The notes below the pieces were generated by a model. The model was given only the letters and a program-made list of their open reading frames with translations, had not been told where the DNA came from and did no database searches. Made by a program: the position numbers and the translations under genes. A stretch of DNA of 64,000 bases from UBA11606 sp964504305 (GTDB taxonomy: Bacteria; Actinomycetota; Acidimicrobiia; Acidimicrobiales; Aldehydirespiratoraceae): assembly GCA_964504305.1 (NCBI GenBank), contig CAZDEB010000012.1, positions 37,957-101,956 on the forward strand, read 5' to 3'. Below are positions 26,402 through 35,635 of this stretch, one piece after another; position 1 is the stretch's first letter, and each line of letters begins with the position of its first letter.

Positions 26402-26404
26402 GGT

Positions 26405-27526
26405 ATGGCCATGCTCGATCTCGATTTCACTGAAGAGCAGACAATGTTGCGTGAGATGGTCCGGGGCCTGTGCGCCGACCACGCTTCGCTTCAAGTCGTT
26501 CGCGACCTCGAAGATGACCCCGACGGAATCGCACGCCCGTTGTGGGAGCAGCTGGGCCAACTGGGGATCTGCGGGCTGATGTTGCCCGAGAGCCACGGCG
26601 GAAGCGCGATGAGCTTGCAGGAGGGCGTGATCGTCTACGAGGAGCTCGGGCGATCTCTTGCACCGGTCCCTCATTTCGTGAGCTGCGTGTTGAGCGCGGG
26701 CGCAATCCAAGCGGGCGGGGTCGATTCCCACGCCGATCTGCTTGGTCAGATCGCCAGCGGATCAACAATCGTCACCCCGGCCTGGCTCGAGCCCGGAAAC
26801 GGTTTTGGGCCGCGAGGCGTGCAACTGTCGGCCCAGTCCGAGGGAAACACGTTCGTGCTCAATGGCTCGAAGATGCACGTCTATTTCGCGGCGGCTGCCG
26901 AATACTTGGTCGTCTTGGCCCGAACGGGTGACGCTGACACCGACATCGGTCTGTTCGTCGTACCCACTAGTGCCGCAGGAATCAGCCTTCACCAAAGAAT
27001 GTCGATTTCCTCCGACACCCAATATCTCGTCGAGTTCGAAAACGTCGAGGTACCCGCCGCCGACCGCCTCGATGGTGGTTGGACAATGTGGCAGCGGGTG
27101 ATGAGCGAGGCGGTCATCTTGGCCGCGGCGCTAGCCAACGGCGGAACCGAGTACGCCTTGGAGATCACCGCCGATTACGCCAAGGAACGCAAGCAATTCA
27201 ACAAAGCCCTGGCCGAGTTCCAGTCGATATCGCACTACCTCGCCGACGCCAAGACCGATCTCGACGGGGCCAAGATGCTCACCTACGAGGCGGCGTGGGC
27301 GCACTCGGTTGGCAAGGACATCTCGAGGCTCGCTCCAATGACCAAAGCGTTCAGCGGACGGGTTTTTCGAGACACAACGGCCATGGCCCAGCAGGTGTTC
27401 GGCGGGATCGGGTTCACTCTCGAATACGACATCCAACTCTATTTTCGCCGGGCCAAACAGCAACAACTCAGCTGGTGGGACAAAGCAACTTGCGAAGTAA
27501 AGATCGCCGACGCCGTGCTCGGTTAA
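26405..27526 (+). CDS. Acyl-CoA dehydrogenase (second subunit type)
   Basis: A 373-residue acyl-CoA dehydrogenase fold: LDFTEEQTMLREMVRGLCADH, LGICGLMLPESHGGSAMSLQEG, FVLNGSKMHVYFAAAAEY and QQVFGGIGFTLEYDIQLYFRRAKQ. The C-terminus differs from catalytic family members and the internal FAD loop (TEPD/SEPDAGSD) is missing, so it probably acts as the partner subunit of a heteromeric dehydrogenase. It closes the operon racemase/transferase - MaoC - MaoC - ACAD, a layout close to actinobacterial steroid side-chain modules. It is convergent with xylB (4-base overlap). Confidence 0.83.
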   Translation: MAMLDLDFTEEQTMLREMVRGLCADHASLQVVRDLEDDPDGIARPLWEQLGQLGICGLMLPESHGGSAMSLQEGVIVYEELGRSLAPVPHFVSCVLSAGAIQAGGVDSHADLLGQIASGSTIVTPAWLEPGNGFGPRGVQLSAQSEGNTFVLNGSKMHVYFAAAAEYLVVLARTGDADTDIGLFVVPTSAAGISLHQRMSISSDTQYLVEFENVEVPAADRLDGGWTMWQRVMSEAVILAAALANGGTEYALEITADYAKERKQFNKALAEFQSISHYLADAKTDLDGAKMLTYEAAWAHSVGKDISRLAPMTKAFSGRVFRDTTAMAQQVFGGIGFTLEYDIQLYFRRAKQQQLSWWDKATCEVKIADAVLG

Positions 27527-28785
27527 CCCGACGACGGCGCAACCTCCACCCCCGCCCCGAGCCGCCACGCCAGCGAGGTGAGGCCGAATTCTTGTCCCAA
27601 GACTGCTGCGGCCTGCACGCAGGCTCCCGTCGCGACGACCTCGTCGCTCTCGGGCACAACAGCGACACTATTGGCAAGATCGGCAACGACCTGTCGGTAC
27701 GCCTCGCTCTTGGCGCCACCGCCAATGAGATAACGCCGGCCGCTCACATCGGCCCCGACGGCACCGAGCATGGTGACGCCGTGCAGAAGCCCGGATACGA
27801 CTCCTTCGTGGGCGGCCCGAGCCAGATCCTCGCGAGTGGATGTGTTCCTCAATCCCTCGAAAGTACCGGTCGCATCGGGCTGGTTGGGTGTGCGTTCGCC
27901 ATCGAAATACGGGGTCAGCCGCACCCCGTTGGCACCCGAACACGAAGTCAACGCCGCCGCCGCGAATGTCTCTTGATCGAGCCCCAACCATCTTGCAACG
28001 GTGTCGGTGACCTTGGTGGCATTGAGGGTGCAGACCAACGGCAAGAACCCGCCGGTTGCGTCGCTGAAGCCGGCCACTTGACCGGTCGGGTCCATCGTTG
28101 GCGTTGTNNNNNNNNNNNNNNNNNNNNNNNNNNNNNNNNNNNNNNNNNNNNNNNNNNNNNNNNNNNNNNNNNNNNNNNNNNNNNNNNNNNNNNNNNNNNN
28201 NNNNNNNACAAGGGCGAGAAGGTCGTCTCGGTAGCGGTTGGCCCCGCCATCAAACCAGCCGGTCCCGGATGCGTCACCACGATCAGTCGAGAACTCGCCC
28301 GTCAAACAAAAGTTCAGATAGTCGTGGGGCAACAGCACCTTGGCGATGCTCGGCACCAGCGCCGAGTGGTGCTGCACAAGCCAGGCCAATTTCGTGACGG
28401 TGAACGACGCGACCGGCACTGACCCGCAGGCCGCCGCCCAAGCATCGGCACCGATCTGGTTGGTGAGGCGCTCGGCCTGTTGGGCCGACTCGGTGTCGTT
28501 CCACAGCTTGGCGTCGCGCAGCGGCTGGTGATCGGAGTCGAGCACTACAAGGCCATGCTGTTGGCCGGCGACGGATACCGCGGCGATATCTTTCACCAGC
28601 GGGCCGACCTGGCCGAACGCCGTCAAAAGCGCTTCCCACCAAGCCTTCGGGTCTTGTTCGGAGCACGGTGGCGTGGTAGCTGGATGCGGAGCGCGCCCGG
28701 TGGCAACCAGTTCGCCGGATTCGAAATCGCGAACTTCGACTTTGGTCGATTGGGTCGAGGAATCAATCCCCGCGACCAACGGCAT
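27523..28785 (-). CDS. xylB: Xylulokinase, interrupted by an assembly gap
   Basis: A FGGY-family carbohydrate kinase that phosphorylates D-xylulose at O5. The N-terminus VAGIDSSTQSTKVEVRD is the ATP-binding motif; SVAGQQHGLVVLD carries the family MxGQxHG-like loop; the C-terminal lobe has LTPYFDGERTPNQP and YLIGGGAKSEAYRQVVADL. The start at 28785 (MPLVAGID) is chosen because longer frames add non-coding residues. One hundred Ns (28108-28207) remove a part in the middle. Both sides read in one frame with the N run kept at 100 bases. The ATG overlaps the xylA stop (ATGA). Confidence 0.88.
   Translation of the reverse strand: MPLVAGIDSSTQSTKVEVRDFESGELVATGRAPHPATTPPCSEQDPKAWWEALLTAFGQVGPLVKDIAAVSVAGQQHGLVVLDSDHQPLRDAKLWNDTESAQQAERLTNQIGADAWAAACGSVPVASFTVTKLAWLVQHHSALVPSIAKVLLPHDYLNFCLTGEFSTDRGDASGTGWFDGGANRYRDDLLALXXXXXXXXXXXXXXXXXXXXXXXXXXXXXXXXXXTTPTMDPTGQVAGFSDATGGFLPLVCTLNATKVTDTVARWLGLDQETFAAAALTSCSGANGVRLTPYFDGERTPNQPDATGTFEGLRNTSTREDLARAAHEGVVSGLLHGVTMLGAVGADVSGRRYLIGGGAKSEAYRQVVADLANSVAVVPESDEVVATGACVQAAAVLGQEFGLTSLAWRLGAGVEVAPSSG
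28108..28207. other. Assembly gap of 100 N inside xylB
   Basis: Exactly 100 unknown bases. The fixed size indicates a scaffolding placeholder, so real distance and coordinates past this point are uncertain. Confidence 0.98.
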
Positions 28786-29934
28786 CAGCGAACGCGTTCG
28801 ATATAGCGGTTGACTAGGTTCTCGAGTTCCTCTTGGCGCCCCGAGACCGGCGCAGGGTCGAGTTCGGAAGCCGAAACAAGTGAATGTAGATGGGTCAGCG
28901 AGCTGGCATCGCTCAGGGTTTCGACGCCGAACGGGCCCTCCCAACCGGCGTAACGGTCACGGCGGATTTCTTCGAGCGCGCCGTCCTCGATCATCGAATG
29001 GGCCACCAGCAACGAGCGAGCCAAGGTATCCATGGCTCCGACATGGGCATGGAAAAGGTCGGATCGGCGAATCGACATGCGCCGCAACTTCGTATCAAAG
29101 TTGAAACCGCCGGTTATGAAGCCGCCGGCGCGAAGTATCTCGTAGATGCCGAGCGACATTTCCTCAACCGAGTTGGGGAATTGATCGGTGTCCCAGCCGA
29201 GCCGACCGTCGCCACGATTGGCATCGACCGACCCCAGAATCCCGCACGCCGCCGCGGTAGCCAGCTCGTGCTGAAAGTCGTGCCCAGCAAGGGTGGCGTG
29301 ATTGACCTCGATGTTGACCTTGATCTCGTTTTCGAGTCCGTATTTTTGTAGGAACGCAAAACAGGTCTGCGTGTCGTAGTCGTACTGGTGCTTGGTCGGC
29401 TCTTGGGGCTTGGGTTCGAGCAAGATTGTGCCCTCGAAACCAATGGCGTACTTGTACTCGACAACCATGTTCAAAAAGCGCCCGAGCTGATCGAGTTCGC
29501 GGCCGATGTCGGTGTTGAGCAGGGTCTCATAGCCTTCACGGCCGCCCCACAACACATAGTTCTGACCGCCCAGCCGGTTGGTGACATCGAGGCAGTTCTT
29601 CACTTGAGCAGCAGCTCGGGCGAAGACCTCTGGGTTGGGGTTGGTGGCCGCGCCAGCCATGTAACGCNNNNNNNNNNNNNNNNNNNNNNNNNNNNNNNNN
29701 NNNNNNNNNNNNNNNNNNNNNNNNNNNNNNNNNNNNNNNNNNNNNNNNNNNNNNNNNNNNNNNNNNNGGCCAGTTGAACGAATGCCAGTAGCACACCGCC
29801 ATACGCAAGTGCTCAGCCATGGACTTGTCGCCCACAATTCGCTCGGCGTCGTACCACCGAAACGCCAAGGGATTGTCGCTTGACGGGCCCTCGTACTCGA
29901 TCGGGCCGGCTACATCAGTAAAGAAGTCCGTCAT
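28785..29934 (-). CDS. xylA: Xylose isomerase, interrupted by an assembly gap
   Basis: Converts D-xylose to D-xylulose. The N-terminal piece (from 29934) reads PIEYEGPSSDNPLAFRWYD and HLRMAVCYWHSFNW; after the gap the protein continues RYMAGAATNPNPEVFARA, YVLWGGREGYETLLNTD, LLEPKPQEPTKHQYDYD, VNIEVNHATLAGHDF, SVDANRGDGRLGWDTDQFP and GGFNFDTK, holding the Glu/Asp/His metal ligands. The two pieces lie in different frames across the 100 Ns (29668-29767), so the true gap is not 100 bases; family members of about 385 residues suggest some 90-100 codons, including the FHDRD catalytic His, are missing. xylA-xylB form a coupled operon. Confidence 0.92.
29668..29767. other. Assembly gap of 100 N inside xylA
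   Basis: Exactly 100 unknown bases. The flanking xylA pieces are out of frame with each other, which proves the real missing length differs from 100. Confidence 0.98.
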
Positions 29935-29961
29935 TGGGTATCACCTGCAACAATATGGGTC

Positions 29962-31764
29962 ATGGCGAAGCGGGGGTGGATCGAGCAGCGAGCGCGGCGT
30001 GCACTTGTTGGTGCTCGATTGATCATCGTTCTCGCCCTTCTCGCCGGCGCGTGTTCGCCAACCGAACCAGCAATGGAACTTTCCACCACCTGTGACGAAA
30101 GTAGACCGGCGAACGTCTCGGTCGCAAGACAATGGAACGAGGCGGCACTCGACGCGGTCCGACGCGACTTTCCCGCGCCAACCGTGCATTCCCGCAACCT
30201 GTTTCATCTCTCCGCGGCAATGTGGGATACGTGGGCCGCCTTTGAGCCAGCGGCCACCGGGGTCTACTTCGATCAAGCGGCGACCATTCCGATCGCGCAA
30301 CGCGATACTGCGATAAGCGCAGCTGCTCACCGCCTGCTGTCGGATCGGTACGCTCGGTCATCGGGGTCCGAGGCATCACTCGACCAGTTCGACCGAACCC
30401 TTCGTGATCTGTGTGGCGATCCCGACCAGCTCAAACCCGACCCGGCCGCCGCTTTCGGAATCTTGGTGGCCGAGACCATTCTCGACGCAACCCGCAACGA
30501 CGGATCGAACGAAGTCGACGGTTACACCGACCCCGACTACGAGCCCATCAATCCGAGCCTGCCCGTCAAACTTGCCTACACCTCAATGGTCGACCCCAAC
30601 CGTTGGCAGCCTCTCGAACTCGAGCGACGATTCAGCCAGAACGGGCAGGCCAATTCTGAAACCGTTCAGACCTTCGTGGGTTCACATTGGGGTTCGGTGG
30701 CCGGGTTCGCTCTGGATCCCGCCAAGGCGCCACTACCAATCGACCCCGGTCCGCCGCCGCTTCTGACCCTGCCCATCGGCACCAACCCCGAAGCCGACCA
30801 ACAATTCATCAACGACGCGATCGAAGTGATCCGCTACGGGCTGGCCAACGATGTTTCGTCCAACGAAACCGTCGACATTTCTCCTGGCTCGATTGGCAAC
30901 AACACTCTCGGCACCAACGACGGCAGCGGGTATGCGCAGAACCCCGTAACCGGCAAGGCCTATCAGCCAAACGTTGTCACCCAGAGCGACTTCGGACGGG
31001 TGTTGGCCGAGTTTTGGGCCGACGGCCCCAACTCCGAAACTCCGCCCGGCCACTGGAACACGTTGGCCAACGAAATCAGCGACGAACGGGACTCGCTGAG
31101 AATCGCAGGCCGCGGCCCCGAAGTCGATCGCCTCGAATGGGACCTCAAGCTCTACCTTGCCCTCAACGGCGCAATGCACGACGCGGCGATTGCCGCGTGG
31201 GGCGCCAAGGCCTACTACGACTACGTCCGTCCGATTTCGATGATCCGATACTTGGCCGGTTTGGGCCAATCAAGCGACCCCGACCTCGAGCCGTATCATC
31301 GGTCCGGCTTGCCACTTATCGACGATCTCATCCGCGTCGGCGACGGCGAGATCGAAATCCGTTCCTGGACCGGTGCCGGTAACGATGGCTGGCAATGGAT
31401 CCGCGCCGGCGAGTGGGTTCCTTATCAGCTCGCCACTTTCGTGACGCCGGCATTCGCGGCCTACGTGTCGGGTCACAGTGCGTTCAGCCGAGCCGGGGCC
31501 GAGGTGCTCACCGCCATCACTGGGTCGCCGTACTTCCCCGATGGCTTGGGCGAATGGACGGTGCCGAAAGGGTGGCTCGAATTCGAAGATGGCCCCAGCC
31601 AAGACATCACCTTGCAGTGGGCCACCTACTACGACGCTTCTGATCAGGCCGGCATCTCGCGGCTCTACGGTGGCATCCACGTCAGAGCCGACGACCTGCG
31701 TGGTCGCGAGATGGGTTCGGCGGTCGGCATCGGCGCTTGGAACCACGCCCTCGAATTCTTCTAA
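29962..31764 (+). CDS. Vanadium-haloperoxidase/PAP2-like lipoprotein
   Basis: A 600-residue lipoprotein: basic N-terminus, hydrophobic LIIVLALLAGAC with a lipobox (LAGAC, lipid Cys near 31), then a helical domain. The vanadate/phosphate-binding set is present: RPISMIR (R423...R429), YVSGHSAFSRAGA (S503-G504-H505) and RLYGGIHVRADDLRGR (R567 and H573). These match the VHPO branch of the PAP2 superfamily, which includes haloperoxidases and acid phosphatases, so either reaction is possible; halide use cannot be told from sequence. It diverges from xylA and converges with an acyl-CoA dehydrogenase (4-base overlap). Confidence 0.83.
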   Translation: MAKRGWIEQRARRALVGARLIIVLALLAGACSPTEPAMELSTTCDESRPANVSVARQWNEAALDAVRRDFPAPTVHSRNLFHLSAAMWDTWAAFEPAATGVYFDQAATIPIAQRDTAISAAAHRLLSDRYARSSGSEASLDQFDRTLRDLCGDPDQLKPDPAAAFGILVAETILDATRNDGSNEVDGYTDPDYEPINPSLPVKLAYTSMVDPNRWQPLELERRFSQNGQANSETVQTFVGSHWGSVAGFALDPAKAPLPIDPGPPPLLTLPIGTNPEADQQFINDAIEVIRYGLANDVSSNETVDISPGSIGNNTLGTNDGSGYAQNPVTGKAYQPNVVTQSDFGRVLAEFWADGPNSETPPGHWNTLANEISDERDSLRIAGRGPEVDRLEWDLKLYLALNGAMHDAAIAAWGAKAYYDYVRPISMIRYLAGLGQSSDPDLEPYHRSGLPLIDDLIRVGDGEIEIRSWTGAGNDGWQWIRAGEWVPYQLATFVTPAFAAYVSGHSAFSRAGAEVLTAITGSPYFPDGLGEWTVPKGWLEFEDGPSQDITLQWATYYDASDQAGISRLYGGIHVRADDLRGREMGSAVGIGAWNHALEFF

Positions 31765-32879
31765 CCCGCGGCAATACTGCGGCCGAGAGCAGCGAGATGC
31801 TCCTCGCCGTTTCCCAGGGTCAACTCCAGTTGCCGGGCCAGCAAGAAGTGGCGGTGCAACGGATAGTCGCGGTCGACGCCGACACCGCCGTGGACGTGTA
31901 CCGCGGCGTGCATAACCCGAAAGCCGGCGTCGGCGGCCCACCATTTGGCGATCGAGATGGCGTCGGACGCGTCGAGCCCGGCATCGAGACGCCAGGCGGC
32001 CTGCCAAGCCGTGAGGGTGATTGCTTCGGTATCGATGTAGGAATCGCCGGCCCGGCTGCTAACAGCCTGAAACGTAGCGATGGGCCGGTCGAACTGCTGG
32101 CGCTGTTTGGTGTAATCGGCGGCCAGCTCGATGGCGGAGCGGGCGGCCCCCGCCATCATCATGCACATGGCCACATTGACGCGCTGTTCTATCCACCGAA
32201 CGATCTCGCCGCCATCATGGTCACCGCCACCGAGCATGGCCTCCGGCCCAACCCGCACCTTGTCGAAATCAAAACTGGCTTGAGGGCGACCGGTCGTCAC
32301 TTCGACACGGGTTCGGGTCAGTCCGGGCGCGCTGATCGGAACAAGAAACATCGCGCAACGGTCGTCATCGAGTCGGGCCGCAACCAGCACCAACCCGGCA
32401 TCCATACCCTTGTCGACCATTGGCTTGGTTCCGCTCAGTACGTAGCCGTCGTGGTCGGCGACCGCGACAGTCGCGGGCTCGTCGGCGGGGCGGGCCGGTT
32501 CGTACAGTGCGCCAGCCACAATCAAATCGCCCGAAGCTATCGATGGCAGCCACGCCGACTGCTGTTCGGCGGTCCCGAACTCGGCGATCGGCATCGCCCC
32601 CATGACCGCGGTCGAAAGCAGAGGAATCGGCGACGCGTGGGCGCCGACCAACTGCAACGCCATCGCCGTCGCGAGGTAGCCCAGGCCGAGTCCACCGTGG
32701 GTCTCGGGCACGGCAGCACCGAGCACCCCAGCGGTGGCCAGCGCTTCCCACGCCTCACGATCAATATGGTCGTCGTCGGCCGCTAGCTCTCGCAACCTCT
32801 CATGGGTCGACTTGTCACCGAGGATCTGATCGACCAAGTCGTAGATCGCCTGCTCTTCATCGTTGAGCGTAAAGTCCAT
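31761..32879 (-). CDS. Acyl-CoA dehydrogenase
   Basis: A 372-residue acyl-CoA dehydrogenase fold. It has MDFTLNDEEQAIYDLVDQILGD at the N-terminus, AAVPETHGGLGLGYLA, VLSGTKPMVDKGMDAGLVL and a C-terminal AAVHVHGGVGVDRDYPLHRHF. Like the gene at 26405 it lacks the canonical FAD loop and catalytic base region, so a subunit role is likely. It follows the 400-residue dehydrogenase by 9 bases, reproducing the catalytic-plus-partner arrangement of actinobacterial FadE pairs. Substrate unknown. Confidence 0.85.
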   Translation of the reverse strand: MDFTLNDEEQAIYDLVDQILGDKSTHERLRELAADDDHIDREAWEALATAGVLGAAVPETHGGLGLGYLATAMALQLVGAHASPIPLLSTAVMGAMPIAEFGTAEQQSAWLPSIASGDLIVAGALYEPARPADEPATVAVADHDGYVLSGTKPMVDKGMDAGLVLVAARLDDDRCAMFLVPISAPGLTRTRVEVTTGRPQASFDFDKVRVGPEAMLGGGDHDGGEIVRWIEQRVNVAMCMMMAGAARSAIELAADYTKQRQQFDRPIATFQAVSSRAGDSYIDTEAITLTAWQAAWRLDAGLDASDAISIAKWWAADAGFRVMHAAVHVHGGVGVDRDYPLHRHFLLARQLELTLGNGEEHLAALGRSIAAG

Positions 32880-32888
32880 CGCCAGCCC

Positions 32889-34091
32889 CTAGCGGTCGGC
32901 TCGGGGATAGCCAAGCCCGAATTGTGAGATCAGATCTCGCTGCATTTCATTGGTACCGCCGCCAAAGGTGAGAATGGGGCTCGACCGATACTGCATCTCC
33001 AGACGAGTGAGATGCCCGAGCGAACCTTTGACAATCGCGGCCTGGGGCCCGTAGACCTCCATCATCTTGCGGTAGGCCCGCAAAAAGAACTCTGTGCCGT
33101 AGACCTTTACCCCCGACGAGTCGGCAATAAAGGAACCCATCGTGGCCATGTCAGGCGTCTGGCCGTCAATCTTGGTTGCCACGCTCCACGCAACTTTCCA
33201 GTTGGCCAACCGCAAATACTCGACCCCGGCGGTGACTTCGGCCAGGTTGCGTTGCACCCACGGTTCGTCGATCAGGCGACTCCCGTCGGGTTTGAGGGTG
33301 TTGCGGGCGTAGTCGATGGTTTCTTCGAGCGCTCTGGTCACCATGCCGCTCGAACAGATAGTCACCCGCTCGCGGTTCAGTTGGCTGGTGATGAGACCCC
33401 ACCCGCCGTTCTCCTCGCCCACCAGGCTCGACGCCGGCACCCGAACATCGTCGAAAAACGTGTGGTTGATGTTGTGGCTCGACAACAGATCAAGCGGCTC
33501 GATCGAAAGGCCGGGCGTGTTCATCGGTATGCAAAACAGCGAGATTCCCTTGTGCTTCTTAACGTCGGGGTTGGTGCGAGCAGCCAGCCAGATGTAATCG
33601 GCGTCGCCAGCCAACGACGTCCAAGTCTTTTGCCCGTTGATCACGAACTCTTCGCCATCTCCAACGGCACGAGTCGAAAGCGCGGCCAGGTCGGTGCCGG
33701 CATCAGGTTCGGAGTATCCGATGCAGAACGTGATCTCGCCAGCGGCAATCTTTGGCAAGAAGAACGCCTTTTGCTCGTCGGTACCGAACTGCATCAGCGT
33801 CGGACCGACCGTATTGATCGTGAGCATCGGGATCGGCGCTCCAATACCTACCGATTCGTCGAACATCACGAACTGTTCCACCGCGGAGTATCCACGACCG
33901 CCGTGTTCGGTCGGCCAACCCACCGCCAGCCAGCCATCGCGTCCCATCTGGCCCACGATGTCGCGATGAACCGGGCCGCATCCCTGCTCGGCGGCCAACG
34001 CATCTCTGACGTCGGGCGTCAACAGCTCGGCATAGTAGGCCCGAAGCTCGCCCCGAAGGGCCTCTTGTGATTCGTCGTATCCGATGTACAT
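32889..34091 (-). CDS. Acyl-CoA dehydrogenase
   Basis: A 400-residue acyl-CoA dehydrogenase with the FAD/substrate loop CIGYSEPDAGTDLAALSTRA, FVINGQKTWTSLAGDADYIW and the C-terminal FGGGTNEMQRDLISQFGLG. Together with the following 372-residue homologue it is a likely heteromeric enzyme of the type used for ring or side-chain oxidation in actinobacterial steroid catabolism. The two-gene transcript is divergent from the HAD-PlsC gene, with 101 bases between starts and no copy of the YCTGAC palindrome there. Confidence 0.87.
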   Translation of the reverse strand: MYIGYDESQEALRGELRAYYAELLTPDVRDALAAEQGCGPVHRDIVGQMGRDGWLAVGWPTEHGGRGYSAVEQFVMFDESVGIGAPIPMLTINTVGPTLMQFGTDEQKAFFLPKIAAGEITFCIGYSEPDAGTDLAALSTRAVGDGEEFVINGQKTWTSLAGDADYIWLAARTNPDVKKHKGISLFCIPMNTPGLSIEPLDLLSSHNINHTFFDDVRVPASSLVGEENGGWGLITSQLNRERVTICSSGMVTRALEETIDYARNTLKPDGSRLIDEPWVQRNLAEVTAGVEYLRLANWKVAWSVATKIDGQTPDMATMGSFIADSSGVKVYGTEFFLRAYRKMMEVYGPQAAIVKGSLGHLTRLEMQYRSSPILTFGGGTNEMQRDLISQFGLGYPRADR

Positions 34092-34192
34092 CGACGCCCT
34101 CCGACCTCTCGTAGCGCAGTTTTAGCCCACCACGCCGCGTTGCTCCGCATCCCGATCGCCAATCACGCGCCCACAAGTGCCACACTGGCGAC

Positions 34193-35635
34193 ATGGCCAA
34201 CTCCGCTGCCTTCTTCGACCTCGACCGCACACTTGTCGGTGTCGCCTCTCCCAAGATCTATCAACGCCACCTCGCGGCGGCCGGGCTCGCTGCATCTGGC
34301 GGCAACGCCATCTCTGATGCCTTCTTCAAAATTTTCGAGATCGCCGGGGAAACCGCGCTGGTAGGACAGTCAGCCAAGCTGGCCCCCAAAGCATCCAAGG
34401 GTTGGAACGTCGACCGCACCATCCAAGCCGCACAAGCGGCGGCCGAAGAAATTGAGACCCACGTCTCGGAGTTCGCCCACGCCGAACTACAACGCCACCG
34501 AGACGCTGGTCGACCAATCGTGTTGGCCACAACGACGCCCGAACATCTTGTGCGTCCGTTGGCCGCTCTCTTGAACTTTGATGACGTAGTCGCTACCCGA
34601 TGGGTACAAGCCGACGGCAAGTTCACCGGCGAACTCGATGGTGAGGTGGTTTGGGGACCAGCCAAGCGTGATGCGGTGCGGCGCTGGTGCGACGAAAACG
34701 AGGTCAGCATCGGCTCGTCATGGGCTTACAGCGATAGCTACTACGACTCGGCGTTGCTCGACGTTGTCGGTAACCCCGTAGCCGTCAATCCCGATCCGCG
34801 CCTGGCGGCAACAGCGGCGCTCAACAACTGGCCCATCAGGTTCCTCGACAAACCCGAAGGGATCGTGAAGCTCGGCGGAGTAGAGGTCCAGGAAATTCTG
34901 CGACCTTTCGTGCGCCCCGAACTCATCCCCAACGCCAAAGTCGAGCTCTCCGGACTCGAGCACATCCCCGATGACGGTCCCGCCATCGTGGTTGGAAACC
35001 ACCGCAGCTACTTTGATCCAACGATCATGATGACCGTCCTGGCCCGAGCGGGGCGCAACGCTCGTTATCTCGGCAAGAAAGAAGTGTTCGACGTCCCCGT
35101 CATCGGCGCGATGCTGCAGGCCGGCGGCGGCATCCGAGTCGACCGCGGCACCGGCAGCGACGAACCGTTGGCGGCGGCGATCAAGGCGGTCAACGGCGGC
35201 GACATCGTCGTGATGATGCCCCAGGGGACGATTCCGCGTGGGCCCGCTTTCTTTGACCCGGTCCTGAAGGGCCGGTGGGGTGCGGCTCGACTGGCCGAAG
35301 CCACCCGGGCCCCAGTGATTCCTGTGGGTTTGTGGGGTACCGAAAAAGTTTGGCCTCGCAGTGCCCGGCTACCCAACCTCAATATCATCGACCCGCCGAC
35401 CGTCACCGGCGTTGTCGGAACGCAAGTTGAGCTCGGGTACGACGATCTCGATGCCGACACCGAGGCGATAATGACCGCCATCGCCGCTCTGTTGCCACCC
35501 GAAGCGCGCCAGCCCCACACCCCGACTCCCGAAGAACTGGCCGCCACGTACCCGCCGGGTTGGGAAGGCGATCCCGAACTCGAACATGATCGGCGTCCCG
35601 GGACCGACGGACCGACCAAAGGGTCCGACGCATGA
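34193..35635 (+). CDS. HAD-IB hydrolase / lysophosphatidate acyltransferase fusion (PlsC-type)
   Basis: A 480-residue fusion. The N-terminal HAD domain begins with AAFFDLDRTLVG (DxDxT, Asp9 and Asp11) and has VLATTTPEHLVRPLA and SYYDSALLD; the C-terminal acyltransferase has VGNHRSYFDPT (HX4D, His270/Asp275), KKEVFDVPVIGAML, GGGIRVDRG, VVMMPQGTIPRG and APVIPVGLWGTE. This architecture is known from mycobacterial PlsC-type proteins that acylate lysophosphatidic acid during phospholipid and triacylglycerol synthesis. The stop overlaps the ATG of the WS/DGAT gene (ATGA, 35632-35635), so precursor and final acylation steps are made together. Confidence 0.9.
   Translation: MANSAAFFDLDRTLVGVASPKIYQRHLAAAGLAASGGNAISDAFFKIFEIAGETALVGQSAKLAPKASKGWNVDRTIQAAQAAAEEIETHVSEFAHAELQRHRDAGRPIVLATTTPEHLVRPLAALLNFDDVVATRWVQADGKFTGELDGEVVWGPAKRDAVRRWCDENEVSIGSSWAYSDSYYDSALLDVVGNPVAVNPDPRLAATAALNNWPIRFLDKPEGIVKLGGVEVQEILRPFVRPELIPNAKVELSGLEHIPDDGPAIVVGNHRSYFDPTIMMTVLARAGRNARYLGKKEVFDVPVIGAMLQAGGGIRVDRGTGSDEPLAAAIKAVNGGDIVVMMPQGTIPRGPAFFDPVLKGRWGAARLAEATRAPVIPVGLWGTEKVWPRSARLPNLNIIDPPTVTGVVGTQVELGYDDLDADTEAIMTAIAALLPPEARQPHTPTPEELAATYPPGWEGDPELEHDRRPGTDGPTKGSDA

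Noticed and set aside
28108..28207. Break in xylB as a pseudogene
   Set aside because: The interruption is a run of N; both flanks are intact FGGY kinase sequence.
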